A stretch of 64,000 nucleotides of DNA from Vibrio caribbeanicus ATCC BAA-2122 (GTDB lineage: Bacteria > Pseudomonadota > Gammaproteobacteria > Enterobacterales > Vibrionaceae). Where the stretch lies: contig NZ_AEIU01000091.1 in NCBI RefSeq assembly GCF_000165125.1, forward strand, positions 1 through 64,000. The letters are read 5' to 3'. The notes under the pieces were generated by a model. The model was given only the letters and a program-made list of their open reading frames with translations. It was not told the DNA's origin and made no database searches. A program made the translations under genes and the position numbers. This document shows positions 1-8,745 of this stretch, piece after piece (the first letter of the stretch is position 1; each line of letters opens with the position of its first letter).

Positions 1-144
1 TGTATCGGAATGATGCACCTAATCTCTGTGAACTTTCATTAACTTATTGATTAAAAATTGATTTGGTATTAAAAAGATTGCATTATAGGAATGTGAAAGG
101 CGGCAAAGCTTTATTGAAAGCGTTGTGCGATTTAAGAAGTACAT

Positions 145-753
145 ATGGAGAATGTAGTGATTGTATATGGAGATTTTCAGTCTGGTAACTGCCTAAAAAT
201 AAAGCTACTGTTGTCACTTTTAGAGATTGAACATGAGTGGAAACACGTCAATATCTTGGAGAAAGAAACTCAAACTGATGAGTTTCTAGCCATCAACCCG
301 AACGGTAAAATACCAACTATTGTTTTCGACAATGGTCAGGTTTTGAGTGAGTCAAATGCAATATTAAGTTATTTTGCTGAAAATACGGACTTCTTGCCTG
401 AAACTCGGTTCGAAAAAGCCAAAGTGTTCGAGTGGCTTTTCTTTGAGCAATACTCACATGAGCCGTATATTGCCGTAGCTCGGTTTATACAAAAATATCA
501 AGGTATGCCAGAAGACCGAATTGAAGAGTACCACTCCCTTCAAACTGGGGGCAATAAAGCCCTACAGATTATGGAATCACAGTTAAGTAAGTCCCCATTC
601 TTGGTCGGTGATAGAATATCAATTGCCGACATTGCATTGTATGCATATACCCATGTCGCATATGAGGGTGGTTTCAACCTCGATAACTATCCAAATATTG
701 TCAAGTGGCTAGATAGGATTTCGTCAATAGAAGGCTATGTTGGCATGGCGTAA
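145..753 (+). CDS. Glutathione S-transferase family protein
   Basis: A 202-residue protein with the two-domain GST layout. The N-terminal thioredoxin-like part (about 1-80) contains NPNGKIP at 51-57, the usual cis-proline loop, and ESNAI at 69-73, the glutathione gamma-glutamyl binding motif. The C-terminal part (about 90-200) is helical and carries the N-capping box-like stretch VGDRISIADIAL. Family members conjugate or reduce electrophiles with glutathione in the cytoplasm; the substrate cannot be told here. The gene stands alone: there is no partner on the plus strand, and suhB follows on the other strand. The DNA after its stop looks like a decayed integron recombination site, so it may have arrived as a cassette. 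The start is the ATG at 145; no strong ribosome site precedes it. Confidence 0.85.
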   Translation: MENVVIVYGDFQSGNCLKIKLLLSLLEIEHEWKHVNILEKETQTDEFLAINPNGKIPTIVFDNGQVLSESNAILSYFAENTDFLPETRFEKAKVFEWLFFEQYSHEPYIAVARFIQKYQGMPEDRIEEYHSLQTGGNKALQIMESQLSKSPFLVGDRISIADIALYAYTHVAYEGGFNLDNYPNIVKWLDRISSIEGYVGMA

Positions 754-769
754 CCATCGCAGAATAATC

Positions 770-870
770 GTTCAGACGTATTCACAACGCTTCACCGTTT
801 TAGTTTGAGTCGGCTGTGGTGGCTAATTAGGTTGAGTTGTTTACCACCTAACGTGGCTATGAGCTAAGAG
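770..870 (+). repeat. attC-like (Vibrio integron repeat) relic
   Basis: The stretch after the GST stop reads like the middle and 3' part of vibrio integron attC sites: CACAACGCTT, then TTTTAGTTTGAGT, then GGTGGCTAATTAGGTTGAG, then ACCACCTAACGTGGC. GGTGG and CCACC form the expected inner inverted repeat, and TTAGGT/ACCTAA nest inside it. The canonical outer boxes (RYYYAAC at the left, GTTRRRY at the right) are imperfect, so if this is an attC site it is degenerate. The identification rests on resemblance to remembered vibrio repeats, not on an alignment. Confidence 0.35.
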
Positions 871-880
871 GAAGCTTTAA

Positions 881-961
881 ATGGAGCACATCGTCAGATT
901 TGCTTCAGAACCGGATGGCATTGGTATCAATATTGTTTATGAATATAAAAAAGCCCACTAG
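881..961 (+). CDS. Possible 26-residue ORF after the attC-like relic
   Basis: A short ORF beginning MEHIVRFASEPDGIG and ending YEYKKAH. A good ribosome site (AAGAGGAAG) ends 7 bases before the ATG. Its last codons run into the suhB terminator, so it may be the truncated start of a former cassette gene rather than a complete gene. I recognise no family. It could equally be chance, since 26 codons is short. Confidence 0.25.
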   Translation: MEHIVRFASEPDGIGINIVYEYKKAH

Positions 962-972
962 ATCAGCGGGCT
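945..972 (-). terminator. Terminator of suhB
   Basis: AGCCCACT (952-959) pairs with AGCGGGCT (965-972) around a 5-base loop, with one G-T type mismatch. On the minus strand the stem is followed by a run of T (AAAAAA at 946-951 on the plus strand). It lies about 30 bases beyond the suhB stop. Confidence 0.8.
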
Positions 973-1001
973 AAAAGATAAATTATATCGTATGAAGTAC
1001 T

Positions 1002-1805
1002 TTACTTTAGAAGGGCTTCGTTTGCTTTCTCACGAATGTGCTGCAATATACCTTTGGTGCCACGTGCACTTGAAGCGACGATGTTACCTGACTTCATATG
1101 GTCTGAGCCGCCTGAAAAATCAGTGACAATCGCTCCAGCTTCTCTTGCAATCAACTCGCCTGCTGCAATATCCCAAGGCTTAAGACCAAGTTCAAAGAAA
1201 CCATCTACGCGTCCAGAAGCAAGATAGCAAAGATCAAGCGCAGCAGAACCCGTACGTCTAAAGTCAGCGCACTCTATAAAGAGCGACGACATAATATTGA
1301 AATAGGATTCAGAGTGTTGCTTTTGTCTGTGTGGGAAACCAGTTGCAAGAATGCTACCATTCAGATCTTTTAATTGTTTTACACGAATTCTTGCGCTGTT
1401 TAGTTGAGCGCCAGCACCACGTTGAGCGGTAAATAACTCGTTTAACATTGGGTCGTAAACACAGGCTACTTCAGTCTTGCCTTTAATGCGTACTGCAATG
1501 GAGACAGAAAAGTGTGGTAGGCCTTTGATAAAGTTCGAGGTACCATCCAGTGGGTCAATGATCCATTGTACATCAGAGTCTTTACCTTCCTGAAATCCGC
1601 CTTCTTCAGCAACGATGCTGTGATCTGGATAGGATGTCTTGATGGTATCAATAATGAGTGCTTCTGCTTCTTTGTCTACGTTAGTAACAAAGTCATTTGC
1701 GCCTTTTTGAGTAGACTCAATTTTTTCAACATTTTCTAATGATTTGGCTATATGGTTGCCTGCTTTTCGCGCAGCGCGAATCGCAATATTAAGCATAGGA
1801 TGCAT
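1002..1805 (-). CDS. suhB: Inositol-1-monophosphatase SuhB
   Basis: A 267-residue Mg-dependent inositol monophosphatase that dephosphorylates myo-inositol phosphates. In enterobacteria SuhB also joins the rRNA antitermination complex. The metal-binding motifs are visible: EEGG near 67-70, DPLDGTSNF from 84, and PWDIAAGE near 215. The length equals the E. coli protein. It is transcribed away from trmJ, the usual gamma-proteobacterial arrangement, and ends at a clear terminator. Confidence 0.95.
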   Translation of the reverse strand: MHPMLNIAIRAARKAGNHIAKSLENVEKIESTQKGANDFVTNVDKEAEALIIDTIKTSYPDHSIVAEEGGFQEGKDSDVQWIIDPLDGTSNFIKGLPHFSVSIAVRIKGKTEVACVYDPMLNELFTAQRGAGAQLNSARIRVKQLKDLNGSILATGFPHRQKQHSESYFNIMSSLFIECADFRRTGSAALDLCYLASGRVDGFFELGLKPWDIAAGELIAREAGAIVTDFSGGSDHMKSGNIVASSARGTKGILQHIREKANEALLK

Positions 1806-1982
1806 ACTAATTTCCCAACGGATGTTAAAGAACAGAAAAACGAGCGGCAGTATACCAGATAAGAAATTAAATGGAAGTGGTCAATATTTGCACTTTTGAT
1901 GGTTTTAACTTTTGAGCTGTGTCTATTTTCATGTCGTATGTGTTATTATCTTGCTGCTTTTTTTCGGCTATGGAAATTATTG

Positions 1983-2708
1983 ATGCTACACAACGTTAAA
2001 GTCGTCCTAGTAGGGACCTCTCACTCTGGCAATATTGGTTCTGCTGCTCGTGCGATGAAAGTCATGGGCCTGACAAATCTTGTTCTGGTTGATCCACAGT
2101 GTAGCGTTGATGAACAAACTATGGCATTAGCCTCTGGTGCCGGAGAAATCGCGCAGAACGCAAAAATCGTATCATCACTTGATGAAGCCGTGTCCGATTG
2201 CCAGTTAGTCGTTGGCTCCAGTGCTCGTTCACGAACACTAGAATGGCCGATGCTTGAGCCGCGTGAGTGTGGTAGAAAGTTCGTTGAAGAAGGAGAGTCA
2301 TCTCCGGTTGCCTTAGTATTTGGTAGGGAAAGAACCGGACTTACCAATGAAGAGCTGCAAAAATGCCACTTCCATGTCTGCATACCTGCAAACCCAGAAT
2401 ACAGCTCATTGAATCTTGCAATGGCAGTTCAAACACTAAGCTATGAGGTTCGTATGGCTTATTTAGAGAAAGAAAGGGCTGCATTTCCCAAAGCTGAGAT
2501 TCCCGAGTATTCGAGACATGAAGAGTTTGAAATGCTGCTTCAGCACATTGAAAAAGTGATAAAATTGACGGGCTTTATCAATGATGGCCAACCAAATAAG
2601 GTGATGACTAAACTGCGTCGGTTATTCAGTAGAGCTCGACCAGAAGTTCAAGAAATCAATATGTTACGAGGTGTTTTGACTTCAGTTGAGAAGATGAACA
2701 AAAACTGA
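1983..2708 (+). CDS. trmJ: tRNA (cytidine/uridine-2'-O-)-methyltransferase TrmJ
   Basis: A SpoU/TrmH-class SPOUT methyltransferase that modifies the ribose at position 32 of tRNAs using SAM. The knotted SAM site is seen in [13 protein letters not shown] and in [17 protein letters not shown]. The frame is open from 1896, but the first 29 codons are hydrophobic and unlike the family; the ATG at 1983 gives [20 protein letters not shown], the normal N-terminus, and 241 residues. It sits just upstream of iscR, as in many gamma-proteobacteria, but the IscR-controlled promoter lies between the two genes. Confidence 0.93.
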   Translation: MLHNVKVVLVGTSHSGNIGSAARAMKVMGLTNLVLVDPQCSVDEQTMALASGAGEIAQNAKIVSSLDEAVSDCQLVVGSSARSRTLEWPMLEPRECGRKFVEEGESSPVALVFGRERTGLTNEELQKCHFHVCIPANPEYSSLNLAMAVQTLSYEVRMAYLEKERAAFPKAEIPEYSRHEEFEMLLQHIEKVIKLTGFINDGQPNKVMTKLRRLFSRARPEVQEINMLRGVLTSVEKMNKN

Positions 2709-2735
2709 CAGAGTCCATACTTTTACAAGGGATAA

Positions 2736-2785
2736 ATACCTGACTAAAATAGTCAATTAAATACTTGACCAAAATAGTCAGGTAT
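2736..2785 (+). promoter_or_regulatory. Two abutting IscR operators
   Basis: Two 25-base copies lie head to tail. The first (2736-2760) is ATACCTGACTAAAA then TAGTCAATTAA; the second (2761-2785) is ATACTTGACCAAAA then TAGTCAGGTAT. Both fit the type 1 IscR site (ATASYYGACT...AGTCRRSTAT), bound by the [2Fe-2S] form of IscR to repress its own operon. The second copy is the more symmetric. Fully abutting 25-base copies place both dimers on the promoter. Confidence 0.9.
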
Positions 2786-2796
2786 GGAAAAATTCT

Positions 2797-2807
2797 TGGT
2801 ATATTAA
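2797..2807 (+). promoter_or_regulatory. Likely isc promoter, extended -10
   Basis: TTGGTATATTA carries TGG directly before TATATT, an extended -10 element. The -35 region would fall inside the second IscR site, which fits repression by occlusion. It lies about 20 bases before the iscR ATG, so the leader would be short. Confidence 0.45.
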
Positions 2808-2827
2808 TGGTGTGGATAGGATGATTT

Positions 2828-3334
2828 ATGAGACTTACATCAAAAGGCAGGTATGCCGTTACGGCTATGTTGGACGTGGCGCTGCATTCACAACATAATC
2901 CAGTTCCCTTGGCAGATATTTCTGAGCGCCAAGGCATCTCTCTGTCATATTTAGAACAATTATTCTCTAAACTTCGTAAAGCTGGTTTGGTTGCTAGTGT
3001 TCGTGGTCCAGGTGGCGGGTACCGGTTGGGTGGTGAAGCAGACACAATCGCTATCGGTATGATCATCGCTGCAGTCGACGAATCTGTCGATGCGACCAAA
3101 TGTCAGGGGCGGGGGGATTGCCAAGGTGGTGCACGTTGTCTGACCCACACACTCTGGCATGATTTAAGTTCTCGTATAAGTGATTTTCTCAACAACATCA
3201 CGCTTGGTGAGTTGATGAAAGACAACGAAGTTTTAGAAATTTCAGACCGACAAGATTTAAATCTTGCGGCCAATCATGGGTTAACTAATAAAAATACAAA
3301 CACCGCGCCCATCGGTGTAAATGTCCGCTCTTAA
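2828..3334 (+). CDS. iscR: Fe-S cluster-sensing regulator IscR
   Basis: A 168-residue Rrf2-family regulator with an N-terminal winged helix (about 1-80) and the [2Fe-2S] ligands C92, C98, C104 and H107. Cluster-bound IscR represses the isc operon; the apo form regulates other genes. Promoter sites of the expected type lie directly upstream. It is the first gene of iscRSUA-hscBA-fdx-iscX, with 29 bases to iscS. A small hairpin (CCGCT CTTA AGCGG, 3327-3340) spans its stop codon. Confidence 0.97.
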   Translation: MRLTSKGRYAVTAMLDVALHSQHNPVPLADISERQGISLSYLEQLFSKLRKAGLVASVRGPGGGYRLGGEADTIAIGMIIAAVDESVDATKCQGRGDCQGGARCLTHTLWHDLSSRISDFLNNITLGELMKDNEVLEISDRQDLNLAANHGLTNKNTNTAPIGVNVRS

Positions 3335-3363
3335 GCGGTTTGCCTGTTACATTGGAGTAGAAA

Positions 3364-4578
3364 ATGAAACTGCCTATTTATTTAGATTATTCGGCGACCT
3401 GTCCAGTTGACCCTAGAGTTGCTGAAAAAATGGCTCAGTACATGACTATGGATGGTACGTTTGGCAACCCGGCCTCTCGTTCTCACCGTTATGGCTGGCA
3501 GGCAGAAGAAGCAGTCGACACAGCTCGTGAGCAAATAGCAGATTTACTTAATGCTGACCCACGAGAAATTGTATTTACATCGGGTGCTACTGAGTCTGAT
3601 AACCTTGCCATTAAAGGAGCTGCTCGTTTTTATGCTAAGAAAGGTATGCATATTATTACCTGTAAAACTGAGCACAAAGCCGTCCTTGATCCATGTCGTC
3701 AACTGGAGCGTGAAGGGTTCGAAGTGACTTATCTCGAGCCTGAATCAAACGGTATTGTTGACCTCAAAAAACTTGAAGCTGCGATGCGAGATGACACGGT
3801 ATTAGTGTCTATCATGCATGTAAACAACGAGATTGGTGTTATCCAAGATATCGCCTCTATCGGTGATTTGTGTCGTCAACGCAAAATCGTTTTTCATGTC
3901 GATGCTGCGCAGTCGGCGGGTAAAGTGCCTATCGATGTACAAGAAATGAAGGTCGATCTTATTTCTATGTCCGCGCACAAAGCATATGGCCCTAAAGGTA
4001 TTGGTGCTTTGTACGTTCGTCGTAAACCTCGTATTCGTTTAGAGGCGCAAATGCATGGAGGTGGACATGAACGCGGTTTCCGCTCAGGCACGCTTCCAAC
4101 CCATCAAATTGTTGGTATGGGCGAAGCTTTCCGTCTAGCGAAAGAAGAATTGGATAAAGACTTCAAACATGCTTTGGCACTGCGTGATCGCTTGTTCGAA
4201 GGGGTTAAAGACCTTGAAGCTGTTACAGTGAACGGAGACATGGAGCAGCGTGTCCCACACAATTTGAATATCAGCTTTGCCTTTGTTGAAGGCGAGTCTT
4301 TGCTCATGTCACTGAAAGACCTAGCGGTTTCTTCAGGCAGTGCTTGTACATCAGCAAGCTTAGAACCGTCTTACGTTTTGCGTGCTCTTGGATTAAACGA
4401 TGAACTTGCGCACAGCTCGGTACGATTCTCTTTTGGTCGTTTCACGACTGAAGCTGAAATTGACTATGTTATAGAGCAAATCCGCACAGCAGTGACTAAA
4501 CTACGCGACATGTCTCCTCTATGGGATATGTATAAAGAAGGGATTGACCTAGATACGGTTGAGTGGGCTCACCACTAA
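3364..4578 (+). CDS. iscS: Cysteine desulfurase IscS
   Basis: A 404-residue PLP enzyme, identical in length to E. coli IscS. It removes sulfur from cysteine as a persulfide and passes it to IscU and to tRNA thiolation enzymes. The PLP lysine is in [10 protein letters not shown] (near 206) and the persulfide cysteine is in [17 protein letters not shown] (near 328). The ribosome site GGAGTAGAAA precedes the ATG. Second gene of the isc operon. Confidence 0.98.
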   Translation: MKLPIYLDYSATCPVDPRVAEKMAQYMTMDGTFGNPASRSHRYGWQAEEAVDTAREQIADLLNADPREIVFTSGATESDNLAIKGAARFYAKKGMHIITCKTEHKAVLDPCRQLEREGFEVTYLEPESNGIVDLKKLEAAMRDDTVLVSIMHVNNEIGVIQDIASIGDLCRQRKIVFHVDAAQSAGKVPIDVQEMKVDLISMSAHKAYGPKGIGALYVRRKPRIRLEAQMHGGGHERGFRSGTLPTHQIVGMGEAFRLAKEELDKDFKHALALRDRLFEGVKDLEAVTVNGDMEQRVPHNLNISFAFVEGESLLMSLKDLAVSSGSACTSASLEPSYVLRALGLNDELAHSSVRFSFGRFTTEAEIDYVIEQIRTAVTKLRDMSPLWDMYKEGIDLDTVEWAHH

Positions 4579-4627
4579 ACTAGGTTTTATCTCCTAAACT
4601 ATTAATAGAGGATTCGAGGAAAATATT

Positions 4628-5008
4628 ATGGCATATAGCGAAAAAGTAATTGATCACTACGAAAACCCAAGAAATGTAGGTTCGTTCGACAAAGAGGATC
4701 CGAACGTAGGTAGTGGCATGGTAGGTGCACCTGCTTGTGGTGACGTGATGAAACTGCAAATTAAAGTTACACCTGAAGGTATAATCGAAGATGCTAAATT
4801 CAAGACCTACGGATGTGGTAGCGCAATCGCTTCAAGCTCTCTGGTGACAGAGTGGGTTAAGGGTAAAAGTATTGATGAGGCTGCAGCGATCAAAAATGCG
4901 GAGATAGCTGAAGAATTAGAGCTTCCACCAGTGAAGGTGCACTGTTCAATTCTTGCCGAAGATGCTATCAAAGCAGCAGTCGCTGATTACAAAAAGAAAC
5001 ATCAATAA
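4628..5008 (+). CDS. iscU: Fe-S scaffold protein IscU
   Basis: A 126-residue scaffold on which [2Fe-2S] and [4Fe-4S] clusters are assembled with sulfur from IscS. The three conserved cysteines are in GAPACGD, TYGCGSA and the HscA recognition region LPPVKVHCS. The acidic-aromatic start MAYSEKVIDHYENPRNVG is typical. IscU hands clusters on with help from HscA/HscB, encoded two genes downstream. Confidence 0.98.
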   Translation: MAYSEKVIDHYENPRNVGSFDKEDPNVGSGMVGAPACGDVMKLQIKVTPEGIIEDAKFKTYGCGSAIASSSLVTEWVKGKSIDEAAAIKNAEIAEELELPPVKVHCSILAEDAIKAAVADYKKKHQ

Positions 5009-5015
5009 TGAACCC

Positions 5016-5056
5016 TCGGTGATGACGGATAGTTAATGCTCTTTCGTTATCACCGA
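5016..5056. other. Stable intercistronic hairpin, iscU-iscA
   Basis: TCGGTGATGACG (5016-5027) pairs with CGTTATCACCGA (5045-5056): 12 pairs, one of them G-U, with a 17-base loop. It fills most of the 70-base gap between iscU and iscA and has no U-run, so it is not a classic terminator. It may protect or punctuate the mRNA between scaffold and carrier genes. Confidence 0.7.
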
Positions 5057-5078
5057 AAACAAACGAATAAGGTGCAGT

Positions 5079-5402
5079 ATGGCCATAACAATGACAGACA
5101 CAGCGGCTTCTCGCGTCAGAACATTCTTGGATAACCGAGGTAAAGGCATCGGTTTACGCTTGGGTGTAAAGACAACAGGTTGTTCTGGAATGGCGTATGT
5201 TCTCGAGTTTGTGGATGAGCTGAATGAAGAAGATTCTGTCTTTGAACACTCTGGCGTTAAAGTAATTATTGACGCAAAAAGTCTAGTTTATCTTGATGGT
5301 ACCGAGCTTGACTACGTTAAAGAAGGCTTGAATGAAGGGTTTGAATTTAACAACCCGAATGCTAAGGGCGAATGTGGTTGTGGTGAGAGCTTCAACGTAT
5401 AA
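5079..5402 (+). CDS. iscA: Fe-S assembly carrier protein IscA
   Basis: A 107-residue A-type carrier that receives clusters or iron and delivers them to apo-targets, especially [4Fe-4S] enzymes. The three ligand cysteines are in TTGCSGM (near 35) and GECGCGESF (near 99 and 101). Fourth gene of the isc operon; hscB follows after about 50 bases. Confidence 0.97.
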   Translation: MAITMTDTAASRVRTFLDNRGKGIGLRLGVKTTGCSGMAYVLEFVDELNEEDSVFEHSGVKVIIDAKSLVYLDGTELDYVKEGLNEGFEFNNPNAKGECGCGESFNV

Positions 5403-5455
5403 TCGATAATGCCCATAGCGAGTGAGCTTTGGGCTCTGCAAGGGCAATATTTCCG

Positions 5456-5971
5456 ATGAATTACTTCGAATTATTTGGGCTACCAAATCAGTTTAAACTG
5501 GATGGTAGCCTTCTTTCTTCACAATTTCGTGAGCTTCAAAGGCAGTTCCATCCCGATAAGTTTGCTGCAGCATCTGAGCGTGACCGTTTGTTGGCTGTGC
5601 AAAAAGCAGCTGAAATTAATGATGCGTATCAGGTTTTGAAAGATCCTATTTCTCGTGCAGAATACTTGCTTACATTCCACGGTCACGAGATCCAAGGCGA
5701 GCAGCAAACAATGCAGGATCCTATGTTCTTAATGGAACAAATGGAATTGAGGGAGGAGTTAGAGGAAATCCCTTCTCTCACTGATAATGAACTTGCGTTG
5801 TCAAACTTTGAAAGTAAAGTGCTCAAGATGTTTGAACATCAGCTCGAATTGTTAGAGTCAGAAATAGACCGTACGGATTGGGAACAGGCCGAAGATAGCG
5901 TACGCAAGCTCAAATTTATTGCAAAATTACAAAATGAAATACAACTGGTGGAAGAAAAACTCTTCGGCTAG
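5456..5971 (+). CDS. hscB: Co-chaperone HscB
   Basis: A 171-residue J-domain co-chaperone that brings IscU to HscA and stimulates its ATPase. The HPD motif is in RQFHPDKFA, and the C-terminal half is the helical IscU-binding domain. The frame is open from 5429, but the ATG at 5456 gives [10 protein letters not shown], the family's standard start. It lies 17 bases before hscA. Confidence 0.95.
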   Translation: MNYFELFGLPNQFKLDGSLLSSQFRELQRQFHPDKFAAASERDRLLAVQKAAEINDAYQVLKDPISRAEYLLTFHGHEIQGEQQTMQDPMFLMEQMELREELEEIPSLTDNELALSNFESKVLKMFEHQLELLESEIDRTDWEQAEDSVRKLKFIAKLQNEIQLVEEKLFG

Positions 5972-5988
5972 TTAAAAAAGGATCGTAT

Positions 5989-7842
5989 ATGGCATTACTT
6001 CAAATTGCAGAACCAGGTCAAAGTTCAGCTCCACACGAGCATAAACTTGCTGCCGGGATTGATTTGGGTACGACCAATTCGTTAATCGCATCGGTGCGCA
6101 GTGGTGAAGCGAAGACATTAAATGATGAGAACGGGCAGAGTATTTTACCGTCAATCGTTAATTACTCATCCGATGGGTTAGTCGTAGGTGAACAAGCAAA
6201 GTCCTTGGCTGAGCAAGATCCAGAAAATACGGTTATATCTGTTAAACGATTACTTGGGCGTTCACTGGATGATATTCAGACTCGCTATCCTAATTTACCC
6301 TATCAATTTATATCGAGTGATAATGGCCTACCGGTTATTAAAACGTCTGGAGGCAACAAAAACCCGATTGAGGTTTCTGCCGATATATTAAAATCGTTGG
6401 GCAAACGCGCAGAAGAAACGTTGGGTGGTGAGTTAACAGGTGTTGTCATTACGGTTCCTGCTTATTTTGATGACGCACAGAGAGCTGGAACAAAAGATGC
6501 GGCCCAACTTGCTGGTTTGCATGTTCTTCGTCTTTTGAATGAACCGACCGCTGCCGCTGTTGCTTATGGATTAGACTCTGGCCAAGAAGGAGTGATCGCG
6601 GTTTACGATCTTGGCGGAGGTACCTTTGATATATCAATTCTTCGTTTATCTAAGGGGATCTTTGAAGTATTAGCTACAGGTGGTGATTCCGCCCTAGGTG
6701 GTGATGACTTTGATCATTTACTCGCTGACTATCTCATTGAGCAATCTGGTGTTACTCAAAATTTGAGTGCCGAGGAGATGCGTAAAGTTCTCAACGTGGC
6801 TACCCAGACTAAGATAACATTATCCACTCAGGATACTGCTGAAGTTAACGTTTTAGGGTGGCAAAGCAGTGTCACACGCGAAACTTTTGAAGCCCTGATA
6901 AGGCCGTTGATTAAAAGAACGATTTTATCTTGCCGAAGAGCTCTAAAAGATGCAGGTGTGTCTCCAGATGAAGTACTTGAGACCGTTATGGTTGGTGGGT
7001 CTACACGTACGCCTCTCGTACGTAAAATGGTTGGAGACTTCTTTGGCTCTGAGCCTTTAACTAGTATAAATCCGGATGAAGTGGTCGCTATTGGAGCAGG
7101 TATTCAGGCAGATATTCTTGCAGGTAATAAACCTGATTCTGAGATGTTGCTTCTTGATGTAATCCCTCTTTCCTTAGGTATAGAGACAATGGGAGGACTG
7201 GTAGAAAAGATCGTTCCTCGCAATACCACGATACCCGTAGCCCGAGCTCAAGAGTTCACCACGTTCAAAGATGGTCAAACAGCGATGAGTGTCCATGTTG
7301 TACAAGGTGAAAGGGAGCTAGTTGATGATTGCCGTTCTCTCGCGAGGTTCTCGCTAAAAGGGATCCCTCCAATGGCAGCAGGTGCTGCTCACATTCGAGT
7401 TACGTACCAGATCGATGCTGACGGTCTTCTTTCTGTGACAGCAATGGAAAAGAGTACCGGTGTTCAGTCAGATATTCAGGTCAAACCATCTTACGGTTTA
7501 AGTGATGATGAAGTGACGACCATGCTTAGAGACTCGATGACACATGCCAAGTATGATATGGAAGCTCGTGCACTTGCTGAGCAACGTGTGGAAGCAGACC
7601 GCGTTATCGAGGGATTAATTACAGCACTAAATGCTGATGGTGATGAATTGCTATCACCAGAGGAAAATCAGCAGTTATTGCAAGCCATAGAATCATTGAT
7701 AGAAGTTCGTAATGGAAATGATGCCGACGCGATAGAGTTGGGAATCAAGGCGACAGATAAAGCAAGCCAAGAATTTGCTTCGCGTCGTATGGATAAGTCA
7801 ATTAGAACTGCGTTAGCAGGTCAATCCGTTAACGATATTTAA
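5989..7842 (+). CDS. hscA: Fe-S chaperone HscA
   Basis: A 617-residue Hsp70-type chaperone dedicated to IscU. The ATPase signatures [22 protein letters not shown] and [12 protein letters not shown] are visible, followed by a substrate domain that binds the LPPVK motif of IscU. Length matches E. coli HscA (616). It is followed within 10 bases by fdx, so the two are probably translated together. Confidence 0.97.
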   Translation: MALLQIAEPGQSSAPHEHKLAAGIDLGTTNSLIASVRSGEAKTLNDENGQSILPSIVNYSSDGLVVGEQAKSLAEQDPENTVISVKRLLGRSLDDIQTRYPNLPYQFISSDNGLPVIKTSGGNKNPIEVSADILKSLGKRAEETLGGELTGVVITVPAYFDDAQRAGTKDAAQLAGLHVLRLLNEPTAAAVAYGLDSGQEGVIAVYDLGGGTFDISILRLSKGIFEVLATGGDSALGGDDFDHLLADYLIEQSGVTQNLSAEEMRKVLNVATQTKITLSTQDTAEVNVLGWQSSVTRETFEALIRPLIKRTILSCRRALKDAGVSPDEVLETVMVGGSTRTPLVRKMVGDFFGSEPLTSINPDEVVAIGAGIQADILAGNKPDSEMLLLDVIPLSLGIETMGGLVEKIVPRNTTIPVARAQEFTTFKDGQTAMSVHVVQGERELVDDCRSLARFSLKGIPPMAAGAAHIRVTYQIDADGLLSVTAMEKSTGVQSDIQVKPSYGLSDDEVTTMLRDSMTHAKYDMEARALAEQRVEADRVIEGLITALNADGDELLSPEENQQLLQAIESLIEVRNGNDADAIELGIKATDKASQEFASRRMDKSIRTALAGQSVNDI

Positions 7843-7852
7843 GAGATAAATT

Positions 7853-8191
7853 ATGCCTAAGATAATTGTATTACCGCATGAAGATTTATGCCCTGAGGGC
7901 GCGGTGTTGGAAGCTAACTCGGGAGATACAGTTCTTGATATTGCACTTAAGAACGGTATTGGAATTGAGCACGCGTGTGAAAAGTCCTGCGCTTGTACGA
8001 CTTGCCATGTCATTATCCGTGAGGGCTTCGACTCAATTGAAGAAAGCGATGAGTTAGAAGATGATATGTTAGACAAGGCATGGGGGCTAGAACCTGAATC
8101 TCGTTTGGGATGTCAAGCGGTGGTTGCAGATGAAGACCTTGTTGTTGAAATACCCAAGTACACACTTAACCACGCTTCGGAAGATCATTAA
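7853..8191 (+). CDS. fdx: ISC [2Fe-2S] ferredoxin Fdx
   Basis: A 112-residue adrenodoxin-type ferredoxin that supplies electrons for cluster assembly. The ligands appear in HACEKSCACTTCHV (C-X5-C-X2-C) and in RLGCQAV near residue 87. The acidic helix with EESDELEDDMLD is the usual partner-docking surface. Seventh gene of the operon. Confidence 0.96.
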   Translation: MPKIIVLPHEDLCPEGAVLEANSGDTVLDIALKNGIGIEHACEKSCACTTCHVIIREGFDSIEESDELEDDMLDKAWGLEPESRLGCQAVVADEDLVVEIPKYTLNHASEDH

Positions 8192-8245
8192 AGAAACCAT
8201 CTAACTTAAGATAAAAACTATAAATCTACTGGGAAGCAATATTTT

Positions 8246-8440
8246 ATGAAGTGGACAGATTCAAGAGATATAGCGATTGAACTTTGTGATAAGTTCCCTG
8301 AGCTTGACCCAAAAACTGTGCGTTTTACTGACCTCCATCAATGGATCATTGAGCTGGAAGAATTTGACGATGAGCCCAATCGATCAAATGAAAAAATTCT
8401 AGAAGCGATCATTCTTTGTTGGATGGATGAGATGGACTAA
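8246..8440 (+). CDS. iscX: Fe-S assembly protein IscX
   Basis: A 64-residue acidic protein with the family pattern [13 protein letters not shown] ... [11 protein letters not shown]. IscX binds IscS and iron and tunes the rate of cluster assembly. Last gene of the isc operon; a terminator lies 200 bases downstream. Confidence 0.95.
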   Translation: MKWTDSRDIAIELCDKFPELDPKTVRFTDLHQWIIELEEFDDEPNRSNEKILEAIILCWMDEMD

Positions 8441-8639
8441 GTTGCTTGGGTATAACTAAGTGACCGCAAGAAAGTTTATTTAGTGAGGTTACTTTGCAGC
8501 TCAGCTTTGAGGTTTTCTAGAGTTAGCGGTCAGTGGCCAATACATGGTTTACTTGATTCTGGCTTGAGGACTTTTTCTACCATAGGTACCTTGGCATCAT
8601 CGGGGTATTCCTTTCAGAGTGCAAAGTGCCATTGTTTAA
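8441..8639 (+). other. 200-base untranslated stretch after iscX
   Basis: No convincing ORF. TGACCGC (near 8460) and GCGGTCA (near 8525) form distant inverted arms. The stretch precedes the operon terminator, so it would be a long 3' UTR or could be the body of a small RNA. Nothing in it matches an RNA family I know. Confidence 0.3.
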
Positions 8640-8665
8640 AAGCGGACTCTTATGTCCGTTTTTTT
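8640..8665 (+). terminator. Terminator of the isc operon
   Basis: CGGAC (8643-8647) pairs with GTCCG (8654-8658), extended by weaker pairs, followed by seven T. It separates isc from pepB. Confidence 0.8.
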
Positions 8666-8745
8666 GAATTTATAACAAGAGTGTCGATATAACCGGATGC
8701 TTAGATAAGGCGTAGAAAGCGTCTCAATAAAGACAAGGAGAAACT

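Noticed and set aside
8483-8692. 69-codon frame after iscX
   Set aside because: It runs through the isc terminator and has no ribosome site or family features.
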